A DNA stretch of 64,000 bases, from assembly GCF_013030265.1 (NCBI RefSeq), contig NZ_WPZQ01000002.1:186001-250000 (forward strand), in the 5' to 3' direction. The translations under genes were made by a program, and so were the position numbers. The notes beneath the pieces were generated by a model. It ran no database searches. It was not told where the DNA came from and saw only the letters and a list, made by a program, of their open reading frames with translations. Positions within the stretch are counted from its first letter, which is position 1. Each line of letters starts with the position of its first letter. The DNA is from Ruegeria arenilitoris (lineage in GTDB: Bacteria > Pseudomonadota > Alphaproteobacteria > Rhodobacterales > Rhodobacteraceae). Below, in pieces: positions 41,271 through 49,710 of the stretch.

Positions 41271-42155
41271 ATGAGCTGGTTCGACTTTGACTGGGTGGAT
41301 GCCTTTAGTGACCGGGCATTCGGAGGTAACGGCTGCGCTGTTGTCCACGGCGGGGCCATATTGCCGGTGGATGTCTGCACCGCCTATGTCCGCGAAACAT
41401 CGCTGGTGGAGTGCACGTTTACCGGCCCATCGGATGTCGCGGATATTCGTGTCCGCTACTTCCTCGCCAGCCGCGAAATTCCCTTTGCTGGTCATCCCAC
41501 GATTGCCACGGTGGCCGCCATGCGGTCGCGCGGTCTGTTCAAAGGCGATGAACTGACGCTTGAAACCGGGGCAGGGATCGTCGCAATCCATCTGATCGGA
41601 GATGAGATCGAAATGACGCAGGTTGCCCCGCAATTCGGGGTCCATGTGCCGATTGATCTGGTGGCCTCGGCAATCAGTCTGCCCGCAGATGCGATCATCT
41701 CGCCGCCGCAACTGGTCTCGACCGGGCTGCCCTTCTGCGTCACCGTTCTGCGTGACCATCAGGCCCTGCGCGCCGCACATCTGGTCGAAGGGCCGCTGCG
41801 CAAGGTGGCAGAGGCGGCCGGCTATTCGGGGTCGGACATGGCCGAACCTTTTCTGGTGACTTTGCAGGGTGCGACCGAGGCAGGCGATACCTTCTCACGC
41901 CTGTTGCTCGCCCCGCCCAGCCCGCCCGAAGATCCGTTCACCGGATCAGCGACTGGCGCGATGGCTGCCTATCTGTGGAAATATGGCCTGATGCAAAAGG
42001 ACAGCTTTACAGCGGAACAGGGCCACGACATGGGGCGCCCCGGGCAAGCTACGGTCACACGCGTGGGTCCGACTGAGGCAATGACCGGCATCAAGGTTGC
42101 CGGAAAGGGCCATGTCCTGATGCGCGGGCAAGTCGATCTGCCGCAAATGGTTTAG
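41271..42155 (+). CDS. PhzF-family isomerase-like protein
   Basis: 294 aa from ATG 41271 after GGGAG. FDWVDAFSDRAFGGNGCAVV, REIPFAGHPTIATVAA and the late EDPFTGSATGAMAAYL match the two-lobed PhzF fold related to diaminopimelate epimerase. Function is not predictable; no phenazine genes are near. Convergent with the sat-cysC gene. Confidence 0.88.
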   Translation: MSWFDFDWVDAFSDRAFGGNGCAVVHGGAILPVDVCTAYVRETSLVECTFTGPSDVADIRVRYFLASREIPFAGHPTIATVAAMRSRGLFKGDELTLETGAGIVAIHLIGDEIEMTQVAPQFGVHVPIDLVASAISLPADAIISPPQLVSTGLPFCVTVLRDHQALRAAHLVEGPLRKVAEAAGYSGSDMAEPFLVTLQGATEAGDTFSRLLLAPPSPPEDPFTGSATGAMAAYLWKYGLMQKDSFTAEQGHDMGRPGQATVTRVGPTEAMTGIKVAGKGHVLMRGQVDLPQMV

Positions 42156-42229
42156 CACCTGTTTGCGCCGGTAGGCTGAGACAATCGCCAAAGCGAGTCT
42201 CTGGGGAATGAACTCGCCGTTTTGCAATA

Positions 42230-42258
42230 AGAAAATGCCCCCAGAATCTGGAGGCATT
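42230..42258 (-). terminator. Intrinsic terminator after the sat-cysC fusion
   Basis: AATGCC-C-CCAG-AAT-CTGG-A-GGCATT hairpin (42234-42258), one mismatch, followed by TTTTCTTATT on the minus strand; 20 bp past the stop. Confidence 0.75.
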
Positions 42259-42278
42259 CTTGATGTTTCTACAGGGCG

Positions 42279-43994
42279 TTAGCCTGCGATCAGACCCATG
42301 CTTTCCAGCTTCAAAAGAACCTGATGGGCGCAGTTGTCGACTTCGACATTCTCAGTTTCGACACGCAACTCCGGGCTCTCGGGTACGTCGTAAGGGTCTG
42401 AGATTCCGGTGAACTCCTTGATCTTGCCCTCACGCGCCAGTTTGTACAGACCTTTGCGGTCTCGGCGTTCGCATTCCTCGATGCTGGTGGCAACATGGAC
42501 CTCACAGAAGGCACCGAAAGCTTCGATGTCTTCGCGAACGGCGCGACGTGTGGTTGCATAGGGCGCGATCGGGGCGCAGATGGCGATGCCGCCATTCTTG
42601 GTGATCTCGCTGGCCACATAACCGATGCGGCGGATGTTCAGGTCACGGTGCTCTTTCGAAAAGCCCAGCTCGGATGACAGGTTTTTACGCACGATGTCAC
42701 CATCCAGCAGTGTGACCGGTCGCCCGCCCATTTCCATAAGCTTGACCATAAGCGCGTTTGCGATTGTCGATTTGCCCGAACCCGAAAAGCCGGTGAAGAA
42801 CACGGTAAAGCCCTGCTGGCTGCGCGGCGGCCGTGTCTTGCGCAGTTCAGCGACAACCTCGGGAAAGCTGAACCAGTCCGGTATCTCCAGACCTTCGGCC
42901 AGACGGCGACGCAGTTCTGTGCCCGAAATGTTCAGGATCGTGACATTGTCCTTGTCCAGAATCTCATCGTTCGGTTCGTACTGCGCGCGTTCCTGCACAT
43001 AAACCATGTGTTTGAAATCGACCATCTCGACGCCGATTTCATCCTGGTATTTACGGAACAGATCCTGCGCATCGTAGGGGCCATAGAAATCCTCTCCGGC
43101 CGAGTTCTTACCCGGGCCAGCGTGGTCGCGGCCTACGATGAAATGCGTGCAACCGTGGTTGGCACGGATCAAGCCATGCCAGACGGCCTCGCGCGGGCCT
43201 GCCATACGCATGGCCAGATTTAGCAGCGACATCGAGGTGGTCGAGGCCGGATACTTGTCCAGCACCGCCTCGTAGCAACGCACGCGGGTGAAGTGATCCA
43301 CATCGCCCGGCTTGGTCATGCCGACGACCGGGTGGATCAGCAGGTTGGCCTGCGCTTCTTTCGCAGCGCGGAAAGTCAGTTCCTGATGCGCGCGGTGCAG
43401 CGGGTTGCGGGTTTGGAAGGCGACGATGCGGCGCCAGCCGACCTTGCGGAAATAGGCGCGCAATTCGTTTGGTGTGTCACGGCGCGCTTTGAAGTCATAG
43501 TGAACGGGTTGCTGAATGCCGGTGACCGGGCCACCCAGATAAACCTTGCCCGCGACGTTGTGCAGATAGTTTACCGCCGGATGCGCCTGATCGTCTGCGC
43601 CAAAGACCTTCTCGGCTTCGCGCGATTTGTCGGGTGTCCAACGGTCTGTCACCGTCATGGTGCCAAGAATGACACCTTCCTGATCGCGCAGGGCAATGTC
43701 CTGACCCAGCTCAATCTGAGCCGCAAAGTCTTCGTTCACATCCAGCGTGATGGGCATCGGCCAAAGCGTCCCGTCTGCCAGACGCATGTTTTCGACTACG
43801 TTGTCGTAATCCGCTTCGCTCAGGAAACCTTTCAACGGGTTGAATCCGCCATTCATCAGCAGTTCCAGATCGCAGATCTGGCGTGGGCTCAAATCCCAAC
43901 TGGTCAGATCGGCGGCCTCGACCTTCAGCTTCTGGGCCGAGTCGTAAGACACATACAGTTCGGGGATCGGGGCCAAATTACTTAACATCGTCAT
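42279..43994 (-). CDS. Bifunctional sulfate adenylyltransferase / APS kinase
   Basis: About 571 aa. Residues 1-390 are a monofunctional-type ATP sulfurylase (QTRNPLHRAHQELTF, GRDHAGPGKN); residues 395-571 are an APS kinase with the P-loop GFSGSGKS near 401-408 and the KNLSSELGFSKEHRDLNIRR motif. Together they turn sulfate and ATP into PAPS. It is unlike the GTP-driven CysDN type of enteric bacteria. Starts at ATG 43994 or 43988. No reductase or transporter genes are adjacent. Confidence 0.93.
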   Translation of the reverse strand: MTMLSNLAPIPELYVSYDSAQKLKVEAADLTSWDLSPRQICDLELLMNGGFNPLKGFLSEADYDNVVENMRLADGTLWPMPITLDVNEDFAAQIELGQDIALRDQEGVILGTMTVTDRWTPDKSREAEKVFGADDQAHPAVNYLHNVAGKVYLGGPVTGIQQPVHYDFKARRDTPNELRAYFRKVGWRRIVAFQTRNPLHRAHQELTFRAAKEAQANLLIHPVVGMTKPGDVDHFTRVRCYEAVLDKYPASTTSMSLLNLAMRMAGPREAVWHGLIRANHGCTHFIVGRDHAGPGKNSAGEDFYGPYDAQDLFRKYQDEIGVEMVDFKHMVYVQERAQYEPNDEILDKDNVTILNISGTELRRRLAEGLEIPDWFSFPEVVAELRKTRPPRSQQGFTVFFTGFSGSGKSTIANALMVKLMEMGGRPVTLLDGDIVRKNLSSELGFSKEHRDLNIRRIGYVASEITKNGGIAICAPIAPYATTRRAVREDIEAFGAFCEVHVATSIEECERRDRKGLYKLAREGKIKEFTGISDPYDVPESPELRVETENVEVDNCAHQVLLKLESMGLIAG

Positions 43995-44189
43995 GGGAAT
44001 ACTCTTGTCGTGGTGCGTCTTTGCCAGTGAATCTTGGGTGTTTTGGGGCATTTGCCCCGGTGGTTATTCAAAGTCCATATGCGTTCATGAAACAAAGGAG
44101 GATATGCGCGGTTTTTCTTAGGATTGGAAGGATTTTCCAGTCTCATGGTCTCAGGGCGATCATTTTCCCCCCGAATGCGGACAATTTCG

Positions 44190-45890
44190 TCATGCCGAGA
44201 TGGTCTGTTCCGGTGTGGCAACACTCCCTTCCAGTTCTGTGGCCCGAGTGACGGGCAACGCAGGAACCGGATCAGCGACGCCACGCAGCTGGAACAGGCT
44301 GAGATCCAGCCGATCACAATCGATGCCGGCCGCGCGCAAAACTTCGGCCGAGACCAGTAGCTCTGCACCCAACCCTTTGGTTTCCGCTTCAAGACGGCTG
44401 GCGACGTTGACTGCGTCGCCGATAATGGTGCGCGATGCATGACCGGCCGCGCCGATTTCCCCCAGAACCAGATCGCCCAGATGCAATCCCATGCCGATAC
44501 GGATTTCGGGGCTGCCCTCGGCCTCCAGTTGCTGATTGAACCGTTGCAGGGCACGTCCGACATCCATTGCAGCCTTCAAACCCGCCTTGGCCGAGCTTTC
44601 AGTATCTGACGTTTCGAATACGGCAAGCAGGCCGTCACCCATGTATTTATCAACCACGCCGCCGTCTGCGGTGATCGCCGGAACAATTGCGTCAAAGAAA
44701 CGGTTCAGCAGGAAAACGATGTCATAGGGCAGCTGACCCGTTGTTCGGGCCGTGAAACCCCGCATGTCCAGAAACAGAACCGCCAGTTGCCGTTCCTGCC
44801 CCTGACTGGCATGTGCGCGATTGCGCCCGCCATCGGGGCGGAACACTCGGAAAACCGTAATAGGTTCAGTTGGGCGTATCTGGCAGGCCAGACGCGTGCC
44901 TTCGGGGGCATCTACGGCTGACAGGCTTCGCGCTTCGACCTCGCTGGGCGGGGGAAGGCTGTCAGCACCGTCTTCGACAAAGACACGGCAAGTGGTGCAG
45001 CGGCCCTTGCCACCACATAGCGCTGTGTGCGGAATCCCGTTGGCCTGAGACATCTCCAGCAGAGTCATACCCTTTTCGGCCACAATATCGGGTCCATGCA
45101 CATACCGGATGCGAACCGAATGTCTGCGCCGCCAAAGCTTGCGCCCGATGTAAACCAGTGCAGTCACACCCAGCGAGAACCAGAATGCCATCAGGGCGTT
45201 GTCCTTGATGCTGAACATCGTTTGAAACTGTTCCGGTGTGGGCCAGTTATAGTGCTCGATATACTGCTCGCGCAGATCTTCGTCGGCAAAGTCCATCCAG
45301 ATGCGCCGACCTTCGGTTAGTACGCCAGTCAAAGCGAAACTTGGAACAAATACAGCAATGCCAATGAGATAGGGGGCCAGCTTTCCCCACCAACTTGTAA
45401 TGCGCAGCCACATGTGCAGGCCAATGCAGCCATGGATCCAGACCAGTAACAACAGAATGCTCTGCATCCAGATGGCGGAATTGGGCCACATCAGAATGAT
45501 GATGTAACCCATCTCGTCATTCACGTCATAAGCCAGATTGGCATAACGGGTCTGGATGATGTGAGAGATAAGCTGCAGTGGGATCAGCAACCCCAAAACA
45601 ATCTGCAGGCCGGTGCTGAATGGCATGCGCAGGGTGCGGCGCTGGGCAACCGAGGCCAATGCCAGCCCGGCATGGGACAGAAGCGCGGTGTACAGGATCA
45701 GGCTTACGATAAGATGCCGCGTCACCGCGACACGACCATCCTGCATTCCATGCAGATAATCGGTATGAAACAGGCCCAGACCGATGTTGATAAAATGAAA
45801 AAAGGCAAAGACGAAAAGGGCCAGACCGCTTGCGATCCGGATGCGGGTTGCCCAGCTGCCCTGCCAAAGAGCACTCTTCAATGATCCCAC
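44190..45890 (-). CDS. Membrane adenylate cyclase with 2Fe-2S ferredoxin domain (CyaC-like)
   Basis: 566 aa with three modules. (1) Residues 1-250: six hydrophobic helices carrying histidines at 32, 73, 110, 153 and 159, like the diheme-B anchor of succinate:quinone oxidoreductases. (2) Residues 260-345: ferredoxin fold with CGGKGRCTTC (C292-x5-C298-x2-C301) and C336. (3) Residues 365-545: class III cyclase with metal Asp375 and Asp419, adenine-selecting Lys415 and Asp492, and Asn495/Arg499. A haem-anchored relative, Sinorhizobium CyaC, was reported to be redox and quinone regulated; by analogy this enzyme may make cAMP in response to the redox state. The inference needs biochemical proof. 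Confidence 0.85.
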   Translation of the reverse strand: MGSLKSALWQGSWATRIRIASGLALFVFAFFHFINIGLGLFHTDYLHGMQDGRVAVTRHLIVSLILYTALLSHAGLALASVAQRRTLRMPFSTGLQIVLGLLIPLQLISHIIQTRYANLAYDVNDEMGYIIILMWPNSAIWMQSILLLLVWIHGCIGLHMWLRITSWWGKLAPYLIGIAVFVPSFALTGVLTEGRRIWMDFADEDLREQYIEHYNWPTPEQFQTMFSIKDNALMAFWFSLGVTALVYIGRKLWRRRHSVRIRYVHGPDIVAEKGMTLLEMSQANGIPHTALCGGKGRCTTCRVFVEDGADSLPPPSEVEARSLSAVDAPEGTRLACQIRPTEPITVFRVFRPDGGRNRAHASQGQERQLAVLFLDMRGFTARTTGQLPYDIVFLLNRFFDAIVPAITADGGVVDKYMGDGLLAVFETSDTESSAKAGLKAAMDVGRALQRFNQQLEAEGSPEIRIGMGLHLGDLVLGEIGAAGHASRTIIGDAVNVASRLEAETKGLGAELLVSAEVLRAAGIDCDRLDLSLFQLRGVADPVPALPVTRATELEGSVATPEQTISA

Positions 45891-45932
45891 CCGCTTACTG
45901 CCATGTTTGCATCAAGTCTGCTTTGGCAGCGG

Positions 45933-46403
45933 TCATGGGTCAAGAGAGAGGTAAGCGTCAGGGTGCCAGGGGTGGGGCTGGCCCACTGTTCGGATGGTTG
46001 TCGGTGTTATGTCGAACAGCACCAGATGACTCAGGTCGGGGCGGGATCGTGAGCTATACAGCATCCCTTGTGCGCCTATTGCGCGCGCCTTGTCGGAGTA
46101 GGCCCATGTCGGCGAGGGGAGGTCAGCGGCGGCTATGTCCTGCCAGACCAAGGATACTTCAGGTCGGCCGCGCAAATCATGCAGCGATGCGGTGACCTGA
46201 CATCGCTGGATAACCCGTGCCGGATCACCCGCTGAGACGTAGCGCCGGATTGCAATTCCGGCCCCTACTTCACTAAGCGACGCATAGAGCGCGGATTGAC
46301 CACCATGGTGAAACCGGCCTTCTGGTGCTCGGGCAGGGTCGAGCGGGGACCCTGCCTGAGACTGGAACAGAATTCTCCAGACCGGGCCGGAGAATTCAAT
46401 CAC
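45933..46403 (-). CDS. RES-domain protein (putative NAD+ phosphorylase type)
   Basis: 156 aa from GTG 46403, 4 bp after the trxB stop, with AGGA upstream; a longer frame would overlap trxB. RES fold: VWRILF, the Arg of EGRFHHGGQSALYASLSEVGAG and the Ser of LYSSRSRPDLSH. RES toxins of toxin-antitoxin pairs degrade NAD+, usually with a Xre-type antitoxin upstream; none is visible here. It is followed by the cyclase gene 42 bp on. Confidence 0.75.
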   Translation of the reverse strand: MIEFSGPVWRILFQSQAGSPLDPARAPEGRFHHGGQSALYASLSEVGAGIAIRRYVSAGDPARVIQRCQVTASLHDLRGRPEVSLVWQDIAAADLPSPTWAYSDKARAIGAQGMLYSSRSRPDLSHLVLFDITPTTIRTVGQPHPWHPDAYLSLDP

Positions 46404-46407
46404 GCGC

Positions 46408-47349
46408 TTATTCCTGCTCTGCCAGGAAACGCTCGGCATCCAGGGCGGCCATGCACCCCATGCCAGCTGATGTCACCGCCTGACGGTAAATATGATCGGT
46501 CAGGTCACCGGCTGCAAAAACACCCGGAACCGAGGTTTCGGTCGAACCCGGTTTGGTCACGACATAGCCGCCCATATGTGTCTCAAGCGTGTCCTTGACC
46601 AGCTCATTCGCGGGCGCATGGCCGATGGCAACAAAGACGCCCTTACAGGGAATCTCAGTGATCTCGCCGGTTTTTACATTCTTCACGCGGACCCCTTCGA
46701 CGCCCAGCGGAGCGTCGGTGCCGATCACTTCGTCCAGTTCGTGGAACCACAGCGGCTCGATCTTTTCGTTCTTGAACAGGCGATCCTGCAGGATTTTCTC
46801 GGCCCGCAGCTCGTCACGTCGATGGATCAGTGTGACCTTGCTGGCGAAATTCGTCAGGAACAAAGCCTCTTCAACGGCGGTGTTGCCGCCACCGATCACT
46901 ACGATCTCTTGCCCGCGATAGAAAAAACCATCGCAGGTTGCACAAGCTGAAACACCAAATCCTTTGAACTTGTCCTCTGAAGGCAGGCCCAGCCATTTGG
47001 CGCGGGCGCCTGTCGCAAGGATCACGGCGTCTGCAGTATAGGTGGTTCCGTTGTCACCCTTTGCAGTGAACGGACGTTGGCTGACATCCAGATCGCTGAT
47101 GATGTCGCCGATGACCTCACACCCCATGGCCGTGGCGTGTTCCTGCATCTTGATCATCAGGTCGGGGCCCTGAACCTCGGTGAAACCGGGATAGTTTTCG
47201 ACATCCGTTGTTGTCGTCAACTGTCCACCGGGCTCGATACCCTGTACAAGGACAGGTTCCAACATCGCACGGCTGGCATAGACGCCGGCGGTGTATCCGG
47301 CTGGCCCTGATCCGATAATCAGAACCTTGGTGTGTTTCGTTTCGGCCAT
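46408..47349 (-). CDS. trxB: Thioredoxin reductase
   Basis: 313 aa from ATG 47349. FAD motif [16 protein letters not shown], redox-active CATC in [18 protein letters not shown] motif [13 protein letters not shown], and FAD-contact GVFAAGDL. It reduces thioredoxin with NADPH. The stop lies 4 bp before the RES-domain gene. Divergent from the Lrp regulator, with 227 bp between. Confidence 0.96.
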   Translation of the reverse strand: MAETKHTKVLIIGSGPAGYTAGVYASRAMLEPVLVQGIEPGGQLTTTTDVENYPGFTEVQGPDLMIKMQEHATAMGCEVIGDIISDLDVSQRPFTAKGDNGTTYTADAVILATGARAKWLGLPSEDKFKGFGVSACATCDGFFYRGQEIVVIGGGNTAVEEALFLTNFASKVTLIHRRDELRAEKILQDRLFKNEKIEPLWFHELDEVIGTDAPLGVEGVRVKNVKTGEITEIPCKGVFVAIGHAPANELVKDTLETHMGGYVVTKPGSTETSVPGVFAAGDLTDHIYRQAVTSAGMGCMAALDAERFLAEQE

Positions 47350-47483
47350 GGTACCCCCACTCGATCTGCCTCTGCGGACCCTTAGTCCGTCGCGCTTGGA
47401 TATAACGACCGGGGCGCGCTGCTTAAAGCCCCTTCCGCTCACGCATCTGTCATGCGCTACCGGAATACCACGACAAAAACGAC

Positions 47484-47531
47484 CATATTGAAAACAAAGA
47501 ATATTGCGCAAATGCGAAACAATATTGCGCA
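47484..47531 (+). promoter_or_regulatory. Direct repeats upstream of the Lrp-family gene
   Basis: AATATTGCGCA occurs at 47500-47510 and 47521-47531, exactly 21 bp (two helical turns) apart, with a partial copy CATATTG at 47484-47490. It lies between trxB and the lrp-like gene and is a candidate autoregulatory Lrp/AsnC operator. Confidence 0.5.
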
Positions 47532-47576
47532 TCGCCGGGGTGCTGATATAAGAACCGAAAAATTCAGGAGCATTTC

Positions 47577-48077
47577 ATGGTCACGACACGGCTGGATGAG
47601 ATTGACCGCAAGATTCTGGCGGAGTTGCAGGCAGACGGTCGTATGACCAATGTTGAGCTCGCGAAACGTGTTGGTATCTCGGCTCCTCCATGTCTCAGAC
47701 GCGTTCGTACTCTGGAAGAAACCGGCTACATCCGCGGCTACCACGCCGAAGTAAACTCTCGCGAACTGGGTTTTGAGGTTCAGGTTTTCGCGATGGTCGG
47801 TCTTGAGAGTCAGGCCGAAACGGAACTGAGCGCCTTCGAAGAAAGATGCCGTGAATGGCCTCTGGTCCGTGAATGTCACATGCTGAACGGCGAGGTTGAT
47901 TTTATCCTGAAATGCGTGGCGCCTGACCTCAGCAGCTTTCAGCAGTTTCTGACAGGCGAATTGCTGACCACGCCGAACGTGGCCAGCGTCAAGACTTCGC
48001 TTGTTATCCGCGGTGCAAAAGATGAGCCCGGGGTTCCGTTCGATGTGTTAGAAGAACGAATGAACCGGACGGCGTAA
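47577..48077 (+). CDS. Lrp/AsnC family transcriptional regulator
   Basis: 166 aa. N-terminal helix-turn-helix (IDRKILAELQADGRMTNVELAKRVGISAPPCLRRVRTLEETGYI) and a C-terminal RAM domain that binds amino acids and forms octamers. Probably regulates amino-acid metabolism and itself; the targets are not known. AGGAG before the ATG. Direct repeats sit in its promoter region. Confidence 0.92.
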   Translation: MVTTRLDEIDRKILAELQADGRMTNVELAKRVGISAPPCLRRVRTLEETGYIRGYHAEVNSRELGFEVQVFAMVGLESQAETELSAFEERCREWPLVRECHMLNGEVDFILKCVAPDLSSFQQFLTGELLTTPNVASVKTSLVIRGAKDEPGVPFDVLEERMNRTA

Positions 48078-48195
48078 ACACGACGCGTTTAAGTGGTGCC
48101 CTACACGCAGGCAGGATCGCTACAACGGCCAATGAAATGGCCCAACCAAGTAATATCTGCATAATGCCCCCACACTGCAGTAATCGTTAACTTAC

Positions 48196-48978
48196 TCACG
48201 CTGATATAGCGTCAATCTCTCCATCTCCGGCACGTGGCATCAATAGTGGGCCAAAATCGTGCAGCGATTCAACATGCGCAAACAGGTTCATGTAGATTGA
48301 GCGCAGCGAATGGCTCATCATCCTGATGGCGTTTACGCCGGGGTGATAGGTCTCGAACTGAAGGCCATCAACCCGGATCACCGAATGCCGCTTCAGACAG
48401 ATGTGAAACAGCTCGACCGGCGTTGGCGGCTGCGTTTCGATAACACCCATCCCGTCCTGAAACTCGCCGACCGGCGTCAGCATCGGTTCGCCGCCATTCA
48501 AATGACGCAGATGCGAAGGTGTTCCCAGTAGCCGCGCTGCCGGACCCGCAATCACACCTGACATCGGCTTTTGCATGCCAAATGTATCTGCCATGAATCG
48601 GGTCAGTGGCCGAGTGCGACCGCGTGAATCTTCACGCCCCGGGATCAGAGTGACAGATCCCTTCCACAACACAGTCTCAGACGTGCCATCCTGTGTCAGA
48701 ACCGTATCGCCCGGCAACAAGTCTTCGATCGCCATAGGCCCTTGTTCGGTTTCGACCAGCGATCCGCGTGTAAAGGCGCAGAACGCGTCTTCAAAGACTG
48801 GCAGAGCAGGTGCGATGTGGCGCGTTTGTGAAACATCCCCGTTTTTCAACAACGTGCTGACTTCATAGCGTCGCAGCTGCGCCTTCTGTTTTGTTCCCGG
48901 CCGCGGAGCTTCCCGCAATAATGCCGACGTCTCAACAGCATTTCTGGCGGCGCGCGCCAGCGTATTTGGAATAGTCAT
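48196..48978 (-). CDS. Hint (hedgehog/intein) domain protein
   Basis: 260 aa. Residues 65-200 look like a Hint_2 module: AFCAFTRGSLVETEQGPMAIEDLLPGDTVLTQDG is the block A pattern, and the region ending in LKRHSVIRVDGLQFETYHPG resembles block B/G. No extein-like flank or repeat is seen. Such proteins are common in Roseobacter and often lie near surface or secreted proteins; the real function is unknown. ATG start at 48978. Confidence 0.75.
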   Translation of the reverse strand: MTIPNTLARAARNAVETSALLREAPRPGTKQKAQLRRYEVSTLLKNGDVSQTRHIAPALPVFEDAFCAFTRGSLVETEQGPMAIEDLLPGDTVLTQDGTSETVLWKGSVTLIPGREDSRGRTRPLTRFMADTFGMQKPMSGVIAGPAARLLGTPSHLRHLNGGEPMLTPVGEFQDGMGVIETQPPTPVELFHICLKRHSVIRVDGLQFETYHPGVNAIRMMSHSLRSIYMNLFAHVESLHDFGPLLMPRAGDGEIDAISA

Positions 48979-49710
48979 ATGTATTCCGACCCCTCTAAAT
49001 TTCGATCAGGCGGCGACACCCCCCGTGCAAACTCGCCTGACGACTTCAGTTCTTTGTCTTGAAATAAATGGGTAACCCCCGGGCGACCGCCGGTGTGGCG
49101 GTGCACAGCGAATGAATTTCGCATTCCATTGGTCAACACATTGACCCCCCAGACAAACTCGTAACCCGCAAGCCTAAATTGCTTGCGCACACATGCTCCG
49201 TAACACTGCCACAAGCAAACTTCTGTGGCATTGGTCACACCAGACCGGAACAACGTCTGATGTGTCTTACCCATCGGGACCGGCAGCTTGGTCCTTTTGG
49301 GGTCCTTTGTCAGCGTTTCGCCGCTAGGCGGCGGGCAACTCTGACAGAGTGACTTGAAACTCGCTTCCAGGGCATCTCCAATTCCTGTTCCCTGATGGCC
49401 GCGACAACGGCGCTGAGAAAGCGAGATTTAGTCTTCATTTCACTGATCCTGCTCTGTTGGGGTCTAAGGCCCCTTTTTCCCATCTGGACTAACCGTGGCG
49501 CCGATTTGCGGCAGCGATAAGGCTGTTCCGGGAAGAATTCAGGACGGAAATGAAGGTTGGCAGCACCTCTTTACTTCGGATGCCAGAATTCAAATGTCCG
49601 AAAATCAGATAACCATCTGAGCACTGGCAAAAATTTCATACGATTCTGAGTCTGATAAACACAACAAATGTGGCAAAAAAGGGGCATGCCTGCCTTATTT
49701 GGTGCAAATT
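48979..49710. other. Long intergenic region with hairpins and a plus-strand terminator
   Basis: No protein family is recognised in 730 bp. A 99-codon minus-strand frame (48975-49274) lacks any motif. Short perfect inverted repeats occur at 49167-49187 (CGCAAGC/GCTTGCG), 49207-49230 (TGCCACA/TGTGGCA) and 49319-49333 (CGCCGC/GCGGCG), and a plus-strand intrinsic terminator ends at 49478. This fits a structured non-coding RNA of about 300 nt, but no promoter or known RNA family was identified. A 41-codon frame from ATG 49395 with one hydrophobic stretch is also open. Confidence 0.35.
49459..49478 (+). terminator. Intrinsic terminator in the Hint-pgeF gap
   Basis: GGGGTC-TAA-GGCCCC (49459-49473) followed by five T. 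It points to a plus-strand transcript that is not a known gene. Confidence 0.55.

Noticed and set aside
48004..48162. Small minus-strand frame with a hydrophobic start and lipobox-like ending at Cys
   Set aside because: It runs antisense into the Lrp gene, is short, and shows no conservation evidence that I can test.
48975..49274. 99-codon minus-strand frame upstream of the Hint gene
   Set aside because: No motif or believable composition; it overlaps the Hint start and lies in the region with hairpins.
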